From contig LR746272.1 of the NCBI GenBank assembly GCA_902729315.2, forward strand, positions 11,774,327 to 11,838,326: DNA of 64,000 bases, in the 5' to 3' direction. Within the stretch, counting starts at the first letter, position 1; each line of letters opens with the position of its first letter. The notes under the pieces are model-generated. The model had not been told where the DNA came from. It was given only the letters and a program-made list of their open reading frames with translations, and did no database searches. The DNA comes from Spirodela intermedia. Lineage: Eukaryota > Streptophyta > Magnoliopsida > Alismatales > Araceae. Positions 11,274-23,001 of the stretch are shown in pieces. Both the position numbers and the translations under genes were made by a program.

Positions 11274-14200
11274 ATGGCCGAGAAATGTTCTTCTATTCAG
11301 CTCATTGATGGTGATGGTGTATTTAATGCATCTGGACTTGACAATCTCGCAAAGGCTGTGAAATTAGCTGAATGTGGGCTTTCTTATGCAGTTGTCTCCA
11401 TAATGGGTCCCCAAAGTAGTGGTATGTTGGTTGCTCTTTCAAGGTTGTTTTGTACAACTAGTTTTAGAAATGTACTCCTATTTGACATGGCAAAGAGGAG
11501 TCTACCAATCAACTTGCAAGTTAGAAAAACTGTTTTTTAGGGCGCTTCATGTCTTCTTTATGCTCAACAATGTGAGGTGATTGATTCCTTCTTTTTTTGA
11601 CCCCAATTTATGCTGTGACCGAAATGTTTCGGCTGTTCTTATTCAAACTTGGAAAATATAGACAATCAATATAAAAAATAAAATTCAGCCATCCTATCAT
11701 GTCTTTTCGCTTTCAATTTATATAGATTCCTGACTAAACTCTACAGGCGTTATTATAAATTTTTTGTCCATAATTTTTTTCTAAATCATATCTTCCGTAG
11801 GAAAGAGCACTCTACTGAACCATCTTTTCTACACCAACTTCAGGGAAATGGATGCCTATATCGGCAGGCAAGTTCTCATACTTTACTATTGGTTATTTTC
11901 ATTCTTAAACTAACAGAAAAAGCAGTCAGACATAAGCATGACAAAAGTGTCAATCTCCTTTCTCAGGTCTCAAACTACTAAAGGAATTTGGTTGGCTAAA
12001 TGTTCTGGTATCGAACCTTGTACGCTTGTTATGGATTTGGAAGGCACTGATGGTAGAGAGCGTGGAGAGGTACTTTTATTTTTCTAGTCTGGAGGAAATT
12101 AATGACATTGGGATGTAATGAGTGTCTCTTGGGCTTCTAAAATTTAAGTTAATGCATAGCTCCTTTTTTTCCTATTTCATGGAATGCCCACTTCTAGTTA
12201 ATGATACGGGCGAAGTGAACTTGTGGTCAATTCCGTTACATTGTTTACATTGGTTGTTTTATTTAGTGAATCCACTTGCTAGAAAATGCTGTGGTGTGAG
12301 TCAGTTGCATAGAATATTACCTTTTACCATTGGGTTATCTGTATGCTCAATGATAAATAGTGCTTGGATCACTTTGAAAAGCAGCATTCTAAAATTAAAA
12401 GAAATATGTCTAATTTTCCCCCCTTTTTTGTTGTGAAAAATTGTGCTTGCTTCTTAACGAAAGTTTTTCCGATTACTTGGTGTAATGATTTCTTTAATTT
12501 AAATGCGCTCGTTTCAACATCCACTTTGACAAAATATTGTAATCCTGACTGTTAATAATTTGGATTTTACTACTCGTCCTGCGCTACAAAAGGGTATCGT
12601 TTGAAAGAAAAAAAATTATCTGAATAATTTAAAGTAGATGTATTTTACTGCTTATTTAACAGTTATGAAAATAAGGTGATCATGTATGAATTAACTTGTT
12701 GTGGAAGCATGGCATTAATGATGGGAATATTTTGATAAACTATCATTTGGACTTTATTCAGTTTTTTGTGTTTTGTTCGTGGTGTATCACGTTATATCGT
12801 TTATATTCTGTAATGAGACTTAAAAACCCTTATTGAACATATCCATGGGAGTCTTTTCGAACGTCTGGTGACCCAGAATGAATTGACCTTCTCCAATAAC
12901 GAGCAACAGACAAGCCACGCTGTTGGCTACTTCATATTGTGACCCGGTCTTTTTTTTTATTTTATTTCCGCTCGTTGTGATTCTGGAAATCTGAATGTCA
13001 GATTTCTTTTTCCTCATTTTCAGGATGACACTGCTTTTGAGAAACAGAGCGCCCTTTTTGCCCTAGCAGTTTCTGACATTGTGCTTATCAACATGTAAGT
13101 TTTCTGATGTAATGTAAGCAACGTATTTTTTACACATTCTCCCTATGTTTGATGTGGCACATTGCGAGAATGAGTGTTTAGGATGCCATTGAATTTAGAT
13201 CATTGTTAAAGATATATAGTTAAGAATTGTCAAACATATTTCTTGAAAATGGATTTCCAAAAGTACCTTTATTTAATGTACAGGTGGTGTCATGATCTTG
13301 GTCGTGAACAGGCTGCTAATAAACCTCTCCTAAAGACAGTTTTCCAGGTAATATTTGTCGAGATCTGTCTTACAAAGTTATGGTATTTGTTTTGTCATTT
13401 TGCTTACTCTATTCTCAATTGATATATAGGTCATGCTGCGTTTATTCACCCCCCGTAAAACAACATTGTTATTTGTTATTCGCGACAAAACCAGGGTTGG
13501 CCTCTTTATCTTTTTTGTAATCTAGTTGAATGTCCTGGAATTTGGTCTCTTCATTATTATTTTATTAATTTGCGTTTCTTTATCATTAGACACCACTGGA
13601 AAACTTGGAACGGCTTCTGAGGGAAGATATTCAAAAGGTACTCGCTCTCTTCTATTGCGTTTTCGTACATGAATATTGCTGTAGTGTATTTTTTTTACCG
13701 TTTTGCTTTCTCTTTTTCAGATCTGGGACACAGTTCCTAAACCGGAGGCTCATAAAGAAACTCCACTCAGTGAATTCTTTGTTGTAAGAAACTGTGACGT
13801 GTTTAATGTCGTTTTTTTCCTGAAATTTTTGGGTTGTTAGGAATCTGATTTCCCTTTATCCATTGAATTATCTAGGTGGAGGTAGTGGCTCTTTCAAGTT
13901 ACGAAGCTAGAGAAGAGGAGTTCAAAGAACAGGTGTTTTTTTGTTGTTAGATATTCTGTTGCTCTTCGTTTAGCTAGGATGATAAAAAGTCTGCCATGAG
14001 CTGCTCGGTTATTAGAAGTAAAATATACGTAACATTTTCCGTTTGCTTTAGATAATTCCGGTCAATTTCCATTTATCTAGGAAAATTTAGGTTTATTCTT
14101 CATGTAATGAGCTGAGGTTGGTCGCAGTCTTTCTGCTAACTTGTATTTACCTATTAGTTGTATAATCAACATGCTCATTTTTTTGTTTTCTGTTTCAATA

Positions 14201-17200
14201 AAGGTTTCTAATTTAAGACAAAGGTTCTTCCACTCTATTGCACCTGGAGGACTTGCTGGAGACAGACGAGGTGTTGTTCCCGCCTCTGGATTTTCTTTTA
14301 GCGTTCAACAGATTTGGAAAATTATCAAAGAGAACAAGGACCTTGACTTGCCTGCACATAAGGTCATATTTTTAATTCTGTTACTTGAAATTATCTGGGG
14401 AACCCTGATTTTTTTTCCTGATTCCAACTTCTAAAGACCTATTATCTTGATTGTAGATCATGGTCGCCACTGTGCGTTGTGAAGAAATTGCCAATGAGAA
14501 GCTTGCATCTTTCACTGCTGACGAGGTACCTTATATTAGCCAAGGTTTTATTATCGACTAATTTTTTCCCTTTTACCAATGGAAACGTTGCATCTTTCAT
14601 CCTTCACTGCTGACGAGGTGCCTGATAGGATAACAGAATGATTTATTCTCTACTCTCTTTTTGACCTTTTCTGGATGAGAGGAACTTCTATTGTTCTCGA
14701 GTGAAATGCATCCTGGAAGCAACAAAAGTATTGTCGAACATAGCCTGAATTAGATCCTGGAAGGAAACAAAGTAAACTGAGGCAAATTTCTATAAACAGC
14801 AGAAAGCGATAACGATATCCCGAGGAATAATGAAGAACAACTGGAACAATATTATGAGAACTTCCATATTCTTCCTCACGGGCTGCACATTCATCTCCTC
14901 ATAATCATGATCAATGAAGCATGAATGGTTTCTGTAGCTTAAGTTGTAGCCAGGAGAATTCTTGTTGATTTAGTTGTTACTTGTTCAAGATTACCGTGGG
15001 TACTTAAACCATTTGAAGTATTGGCGCTCTATCCTGTCCTTATCCCATTTATGAAAGAATAATTCAATAGTTCAATGATGGGAAAAAAGCTCACAGTTTC
15101 TTAATCTTTCCAAGATTCACCAAATCCCACGCGGCTATACTTGATATTCGGTCATCAGTGACTTGATCTTCGTTCTTCTTTTAATTTTTTTTACAGAGTT
15201 GGTGTGAGCTTGAAGAAAGTGTACAGGTCGGTCTAGTATCAGGTTTTGGGAAGAGGCTCAGCTCTATCCTTGGTTCCTGGCTTTCTAGGTGAGCATCCTT
15301 TATTTTTTGGGGCATGGGAAACAAGACTTTTCATCTTTTTAATTGTCTTTCAGTGAGCACGAAAGTTCTTAGCCTTCTGATGTCTCATTTGAGTTCCGCA
15401 TTTGAATAATGTGGTTTTTCCCATGAAAAGTTCATGGCGATTCCTTGCTTTTAACTAATGACAGGGTCATTATGCAGGATGTAGCGCTAACATCTTACTA
15501 TTGGTATTATTCACTAGTTTTATAGCCTAAATTTTCATTTTCGTGTGACCTCCGGTTAGCCTTTTGGCAATGTAGCCTTTTTCTTTTTGTTGAGTTTACC
15601 ATGCAGATTTCCATCACATTAAAGTGAAATGTCATGAATGGCAAAACCAGAGCATAGTGTGTTGGCCAGTGTTGTTTGATTTTAAGTTGTAACTCTTTTT
15701 TACATTTACAGATTTATTAGCTATTTTCCAAAACAGTCCAGCTTGGGACATGTGAATATACGTGACTCGCTATGGGATTCCCCAGTGCGGTTTTCATTTT
15801 TTCCTAATTGTATGCTGACCTAGTTAGTAGACTTGACTTATTTTTACATGTTTTCCTTCTTTTTATTTCTGGTTAGTCAGAATGCAGCTTAGCGTCTACA
15901 ATCTGAAGATTTTTTAAAATTTAATTTTGATCAGATTGCCATACATATTTTGCTGATTTATGCTACTGAGTTGCTGATGTGTTGATGCTTTGATATTTTT
16001 CAATATTCCAACCTTTCATCGATCTTTTATCTTCTGCATGCTGTTTTTTTGTATTATTGGGCTTCTGAATTACGAGCAACTCATACCCTCTCTCTTCTGT
16101 TTTAGTTGCACTTCTGCCTTCTTTTAGTCTCTTGTTGTGGGTTTCTTCATCAAGAAATAAATAGATTCTCTCCTTCTATTACGCAAGTAACTTTAACCTA
16201 ATATTCATTGTTAATTGGTGAAATAATAGGTATGACATGGAAGCGGTTTATTTTGATGATGGTGTCAGAACGGCAAAGAGACATCAACTAGAATCAAAAC
16301 TTTTACAGGTAAGCTTTTTTTTTCTTCTCATTTTTATAAATCCGAAAATAAAAATACAAATTTTTCTTGTGATGATGACCAGAAGGCAATATAATAGATC
16401 CCCATTAAAAGCTTATCTGTCTGGTTCATTTCTTGTCTATCATTTCTGTCAAGTTATGTGGAGAAAAATGATAGGCCTTGTCTCCTTACAAAAGAAGGAA
16501 CAATATTTTTCTTTATATAAACTTATTTCCTGACGATGATTCGTGGAAAGTGTAGATAACTTTTATTTCTCTGTCGTCTATGTTTCATGTGTACAAAGTC
16601 ATTGCTTTACATCACGGATCCCTAGTTCCAATGCATAATGGTTTAATTGGACTGATTTTTTTTGCGGGCATCCATTTAGTTGCACAAACCAATATCATAA
16701 TTTTTGAAGATATCGGTTGGCATAAATCGTGAAATTATTTTCCAAGATGGTTGTCTTTATCGATTGCAAAAGGAATGCTTGAAACGTAGATGGACTATGA
16801 TTCAGCTATTTATAACACGTCCAGTGGCCATTAGGTTGGTCCTTTGGTAGGTTGAAGAGCACGTGTATTTTTACATATTTGATCATCAGTGTTTAAAATT
16901 GGTCAGCATGTGATCCCCAATTGTCTAGCTCTGAGCATAGTCATGCGTGTGGTGGGGGGATTTTATTCCTTCTCGATTTGTCTTCTTTATCAGTACCTGC
17001 CATACTACTGACTAAAAGTGAAATTGAATTAACTCCTTACGAAGGCTCAAGATTTGTGATGAATTTTCTGCTCTAAAAGATCCTTGTCAAGAATGTTTCT
17101 CTCGAACTAACTGAATACTTGTTTTCTATAGATAGCGTATCCTGCATACCAGTCTACACTGTCTCATCTGCGGACCAAAACCCTAGATGATTTTAAGGAA

Positions 17201-20200
17201 GCTTTTGAGAAACTTCTGAACAAGGGAGAAGGATTTGCTGCAGCTTCTCGTAGTTGTACAAAATCATTTTTGTCAAAATTCGATGAAGGATGTGCCGGTA
17301 TGTATTATATATGATGGTAGATTTCTTTCATTACTGCTTACTACTCTTTTTTTCTGGCAAAATGGGGCTTTCAGGAAGATACATTCATAAGCTTTGTAAA
17401 TTATTTATGCTCTACTCTCTAAATTCTAGTGTCCTAGGGCTACAATTGCCTGTGGATTTCTGTTCGCTTCATTTGTTTGTCAATGTGTACCATTAAGTTA
17501 AACCTAGAAGGCAGAAAGTCCAGGGACTTCTTTTTTTCCATAGATGGAAAGAGCGTTGGGGAGATATAAGCTATTTCTTGCAACCGTTTGGCTTCTGCCT
17601 TTGAATGACGTTTTTGATTTACCTTGTAAGATGAATGGTGTTTATCTGAAATATCAACTTTAGGCAAAAGCGTTTTTTAGGGGGTGGCAATATAATCGAA
17701 GTAGCTATTTGACTAAGTGGAAAGGAGGAACTAACAAATAAGTGGATTTATTATACCAATTCCCCACAGCCATGTTACATGTTTTCATTTTGAATGTAGA
17801 CTTATATCATTTGTTAGTTGTGCAATTTATGTTTTGGATTCCACATAATCTTGAACTCTTGTTAAATGGTGAAATGTTGATGCGTATATTTATATTGTTG
17901 AACTCCTGTAAGGTATTACATGTCTGGACTTGTTGACACTTGGAAGCATTTAATCTGTGGGCAATATTATATGAGAATGCCATTCTTATCAAACACAACC
18001 CTAATTTTGTGGCATTGGTGGTGTTGCTTTAACAAATCTGAGTTTGTTGTCTATGGCAGTTTTTCTATGCCATTTGGGTTCACCATAATTACTTTATGAA
18101 TTTTGATTACCAAGGATCAGATGAGATAGGTAGTATTTCCTATCGGTCTTGAGAACAATCGTCCCCTGTCCCAACTTTTAAGTATGCCGTTGAAAAATAT
18201 TTGTTGAAAAACAACTGATTCCTAATTTCAAATGGTTTTGCCTATTTCTTATGATGATTATCCTTTAATAATTTGACAAACACAAGATTAGTAATCTGTT
18301 CACAGATTTAAAAAACGGTTATATTTATATTATATCCACGGTGTCATTTGCCTAAAAAGGATTACAGAAATACCCTGATTTGGAACCTGTTTAGTCAGAT
18401 GTGTGGAGAAAAGGAAAGAAGTTGAAATGTAAATGTTGTGTTCATAATGAGGTGAATGGTGGAAGAACTGACAATAAAAGTTCTAGAAAATACACAAAAT
18501 ACACCGTTAAAATAAGAAATTTTAGTCAAATAGGGAAAGGAGAAGGTAAAGATGATGAAAAGGAGAGATTGTAGACTATAAGTAGTGAACAGAAGAAGGA
18601 AGGTCGAGAATGGATTTTGGAAAACCTACATAAAATGCACCAATAAAATAATAGATTAGAGTCCATTGGGAAAAGGAGAAGTTAAAGATAATGAAAGGAA
18701 AAAAAAGATCCTAGACTGTAATTAGAGGATGTGCGTGGAGGAAGGAAAGCTGATATTTGAGGTTTGAGATCCTTTCCAGAAAGCTTCAAAAGAATGAGAA
18801 ATTATTCTCTAGTGGAGAAAGGGGAAGATTAAGAGGATGAAGATAAAAGATCTTGGACTGAATGTGACGAAAGAAGGAAAACCTACCAATACATCGCAGC
18901 CAAAAAAAAGTGAGAAAATCCAGTTGTATGGTTTTTTCACCGTTGGCACCAAGAATATTACAAGCCCTCTAGGGGAAAAAATGGAAGATGAGGAAAATAA
19001 CCATGCTTTATCCTTGCAATGGTTACGATCCTTGGTTATCTTGGCTGTGAAGGATTAGTTCCTACACAATAAGGGGTCACACGTATGACTTAGATGTAAC
19101 GATGCTAGCTTGGACGTTTGGATTAGTTCTTGCACCTACACAATAAGGGTGACACGTGTGGGTAACCACGCTAGCTTGTAACAGTTCATACTTAAAGTTT
19201 GTTTATCTATTATCATGATGTAAAGGGGAAACAATTGATAGTGTTATGAGTATGATGGCTAGTGGAAATAGCCTTGGACGTTTGGATCATCATAGTTTAC
19301 TCCTTACTCGACTTTGTGATGGTTAACTGATGACACCGTTCTGTAGATTCTGTGCGAGTGCCAGAATTGGCAACTCATTTCAAGGATATTTTAAATGTTT
19401 GAAAAGTAAAGCTATCAATTCTATCTTTTTCCATCTTTTCATCAGCTTCGTTTACTTTATTATTTTTTGACTTTTCTAATGGCTGTTGACATTGCAGAGG
19501 CAGCCGTCAAACAAGCAAGTTGGGAATCATCCAAGGTTCGAGAGAAGCTTAGGCGTGATATTGATGCGCATGTTGCAACAGTTCGTGCTTCTAAATTGTC
19601 TGAACTTACTGCGTCTTATGAGGTAACTTTAATTGACTACTTGGCGAAATATTATCTTTTTTTTTTGTCAATGGTAGTTCATGATTACTAATTCATTTTT
19701 TCAAATCCTCAGGGAAAACTTAGTAAAGCACTTGCAGAACCTGTGGAAGCTCTTCTTGATTCAGCTAGCAATGACACATGGCCAGCCATTAGAAAGCTTC
19801 TGCGGCGTGAATCTGAGATCGCCCTTGCTGAATTTTCCTCTGCACTCTCTAGTTTTGATCTAGACAGAGAAGCCGAGGAAAAACTGCTCACAGGCATGGA
19901 GGACTATGCAAGAAATATTGTTGAATCAAAGGCAAAGGAAGAAGCTGCAAGAGTATTGATCCGTATGAAGGACAGGTACTGGGCGCTCATCCTCTTTATT
20001 ATCTTGCATTGCTTCAAGGATATTTTTTTTGACAGATTGTTGCTGCAGGTTTTCTACGCTATTCAGTCGTGACTCAGACTCGATGCCGAGAGTTTGGACA
20101 GGGAAGGAAGACATCCGAGCGATCACAAAAGTAGCCCGCACTGCTGTAAGTCTCAGTTGATGATTTTCACCCAAGTTCATTGTGTTACACCGGAAATTAT

Positions 20201-22284
20201 TCTTGTGAAGAGATCTTATCGATTTACCTTTAATTTTGTGCAGTCCTTGAAGTTGCTTTCAGTAATGGCTGCAATACGATTAGACGACAGTGCAGACGAT
20301 ATTGAGAATACTCTCTCTCTTGCCCTCTTGGACACTGCTAAGGCAAATGCTGCTGACAGGAGTATTGTCTCAGTTGATCCGTTAGCTTCAAGCTCTTGGG
20401 AGAAGGTAATTACCATCCACATAGATTGTGCTTTACATGTTGAACAATTGAGAAATATTCCGTGTGCGGTATAGCAACCTGTCGACTTTTTTTTAAAAAA
20501 AAAAGAAAAAAGAAAAATGCAACTGCATCTGTTCTTTTCTCTTGTTGGGCTGTTGTTTTATGTCATTGACGGTATTTAAGAAACGGGTTTTCTGTGGATG
20601 CTCCCTGATGATTTTGCACCTGGAATTCCGCATTGCTTCATATTTTTGAACCCATTTTTTGGAGTCTGACCGCACTTGCAAGTTATCTCCAGGATCTTTT
20701 GCAATTTTATCATTTGAAAAATGATACTTTACCGACTTTCCCATATCTGCGGTCATCCATTGCCTTCTCTCTCCTACTGGCTTCATTGTCTTTTTGAACA
20801 TATTAAAATTTGGGATGATTTTACCTGATTTCTTTTTTTTCCCCGTCCATGCTTCAGTTTCTTAATTGTTCATAGCCTGCCAATTTCTTTTGGGAGAAGA
20901 GGCTGTAAATGCTATCATGCTAATGGACGTGTTACTGTCGCTTCCGTCACTGAAGGTGGTTGGCAGTTGTGACAATTTTCCAAGATACTTTCATGCAATT
21001 TTTAGAAAACAAGGGTTCTTAAGGGAAGTCTAATCAAAAGCCACCAGTTGTGGCAGGAACATGTGCTTCCCCTGGAATTCTCTCAGAAATCAAAAATTGG
21101 GGTCATAACTTTTGGTCATTTTTTAACGACATGCTCAGTGAAACATCGGAATTGGGTTATAACTTCCATCAAATGCATGACATCAACAGTTAAATGTTTG
21201 ATCTTTTTCTCCTGGGCTCAGTTTTGTCGTGGCGTTGTTGCCTCAACATCAAGAACCGAAAAATAAAATTAAAAAAATATATAATAAATATTGTGTTTCT
21301 TGTTCTTGCGGGTGATCCTGTTTTATTCCATTATGCCTCGTACTTTGTTGGCAGGTTTCTCCGACAAAAACATTGATAACACCAGTTCAATGCAAGTCCT
21401 TGTGGAGGCAGTTTAAGGCGGAGACCGAATACACTGTCACTCAAGCTATTGCTGCTCAGGTATGCTCGAAAGGCCGTCTATTTTTTCTCTCTCTATATTT
21501 TCGTCTGTGGAGTATGAACTCTCTATATAATTCAGATGCCCCATTTGCTTCTCAACTTTTTTTTTTTTGTGGTATTTTATTGGAGATCTTGCGCTTATTA
21601 AACGAAAAATAGAAAAAACATGCCATTTTCTTAAAGCGCGTGCGTTTTTGACGGAAGATGATTACATTCTTCTTCTTTCTCTTTTGTAGGAAGCGCACAA
21701 GCGTAATAACAACTGGCTGCCTCCGCCGTGGGCCATCGTTGCCATCGTGATCCTGGGTTTCAACGAGTTCATGACACTCTTAAGGTAGGTCAGAAGTAAA
21801 CCCACAAGGTACCAAAAAAAAAGGTTGACTTCTCCACACCTGCCGTGACATTTTCTTCGTTCGCGGTGGCAGAAATCCCTTCTATCTCGGGGTCCTATTC
21901 GTCGCCTTCCTGCTGGTCAAGGCCCTCTGGGTCCAGTTAGACATCGCCGGCGAGTTCAGCAACGGCGCCGTGAGTATTCATTTCCCTGATCCATCCTCAT
22001 ATTTTTACCGCGCATCCACATGACCTCCCCCTCACCGTTTCCGTTCTTCCCTCTTTTTGCAGCTTCCGGGGATCCTGGCCCTCTCCACCAAGTTCCTCCC
22101 CACCGTGATGAACCTCCTCAAGAAGCTCGCCGACGAGGGCCAGCGACCCGCGGGGCCCCCGCCCTCCGAGCTCGCCCCGAAGGGCCACGGGGTCTTCGGG
22201 AACGGCACGCGCAGCGCCGCCTCGTCCTCGGACGACTCCTCCAGCCTCACCTCCCCCGACGCCGCCGCCGAGTACTCCGAGTGA
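11274..22284 (+). CDS. RHD3: ROOT HAIR DEFECTIVE 3 (RHD3), atlastin/Sey1-type ER-fusion GTPase
   Basis: A dynamin-like GTPase that fuses ER tubules to form three-way junctions. Twenty-two coding exons close in frame to 805 residues, against 802 in Arabidopsis: 11274-11421, 11801-11867, 11967-12069, 13024-13094, 13284-13347, 13430-13495, 13590-13637, 13721-13783, 13876-13932, 14204-14362, 14457-14525, 15197-15288, 16230-16308, 17132-17297, 19498-19622, 19713-19975, 20049-20145, 20244-20405, 21355-21459, 21690-21784, 21873-21969, 22063-22284. G1 is GPQSSGKST (45-53), the G2 threonines sit in SQTTKG, G3 starts DLEG (95-98) and G4 contains RD (169-170). A helical stalk follows. Two membrane segments (about 682-700 and 703-720) form the C-terminal hairpin before a cytosolic Ser-rich tail. 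The start is the first ATG after the leader acceptor, giving [15 protein letters not shown]. Intron 2 uses a GC donor. Copy A upstream is its degenerate tandem duplicate. Confidence 0.96.
11868..11966 (+). other. RHD3 intron 2 with GC-AG boundaries
   Basis: The 99-bp intron starts GCAAGT after exon sequence ending GGCAG, and ends CTCAG. Only this junction keeps frame and restores the conserved GRSQTTKG around the G2 threonines. The nearest GT, four bases downstream, would shift frame. AG|GCAAGT is the classic consensus of plant GC donors. Confidence 0.85.
14574..14617 (+). repeat. Duplicated exon-11 end in intron 11 (intact RHD3)
   Basis: The end of exon 11 (CTTGCATCTTTCACTGCTGA...GAG, ending 14525) recurs 92 bp downstream as TTGCATCTTTC...ACTGCTGACGAG followed by GTGCCT. 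Using this second donor would add 92 bp and shift the frame, so it is a decoy or regulated site rather than the normal junction. Confidence 0.75.
18533..18890. repeat. Degenerate tandem repeat in RHD3 intron 14
   Basis: Three imperfect purine-rich units start near 18533, 18668 and 18813 (period about 135-145 bp). Each runs GGARAAAGG, then AARGATRATGAA, then a TAGACTRTAA-like block, then GAAGGAAR. The unit ends look eroded and no coding capacity is seen. The 73-codon frame across the third unit is best read as chance. Confidence 0.65.
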
Positions 22285-23001
22285 CCTCAGCCTCGGGCTC
22301 CTCCCATCCCATCCCATCTATACCTCCTGCTTTCTTGGCCATGTATGCCTTTAAGAAAGTAGCCCCCACCGATGTCCATCGCCACCCCCCCACCCCGCCG
22401 CGCGGCTTCAGCTGCCGATTATATTAGGGGGCGGGGGGGAATATGCATGCATCAGCGTGTACAACTAACTTGTGAGTCGAGACGCTGTACTTTCGCGCGC
22501 GCAGGGAAATGCCAGAGTATCTGATTGATGCCTCCTCTTGGGCACACTTGGGCGCAGAGAACTAACTGGATTGAATCTCAATCATACAGCAAAAATTCAC
22601 CCCCGCCCCTAAAAGTCGAGGGAGACAGGATTTTGTTATACTATTTTGGTGGTTGAGTCGTTGAATGAATCTGGGGGGAGGACGCGCGCGAAGCACGGCG
22701 GCCGACGAGTAGAGAGACATGTGACTAATCATTCTTGAAAGCAAACTAAATGGATGGTGGATAAAAATAAACTCGTAGAGGAAGGGGTACAGAGCCCGGT
22801 CCGAAGTAGTAGTAATTCACGCCGACTGCGGCAGGTCCGCCTACAGGATTCGCCCAACTATCTCGTATAAGAAAGAAAGACCATGAAGCAAATGGGAGAA
22901 AGGAAGAAGGTGCGTCATTTCTGCACTCCCCTCACCCATTATCATCAACTGTAAGTACGTACCTCTTCCGCCCCCACAGGTGTGTGTGTGTGTGTCGGTG
23001 G
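22285..23001. other. Convergent 3' spacer between RHD3 and the TM9SF gene
   Basis: This 717-bp region holds the 3' untranslated ends of RHD3 (+) and the TM9SF gene (-). It is GC-rich near the RHD3 stop and has a C-run at 22386-22397. A plus-strand AATAAA lies at about 22766-22771, a plausible but distant polyadenylation signal. A short (TG)n run at 22981-22994 lies just after the TM9SF stop. No gene is seen. Confidence 0.6.
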
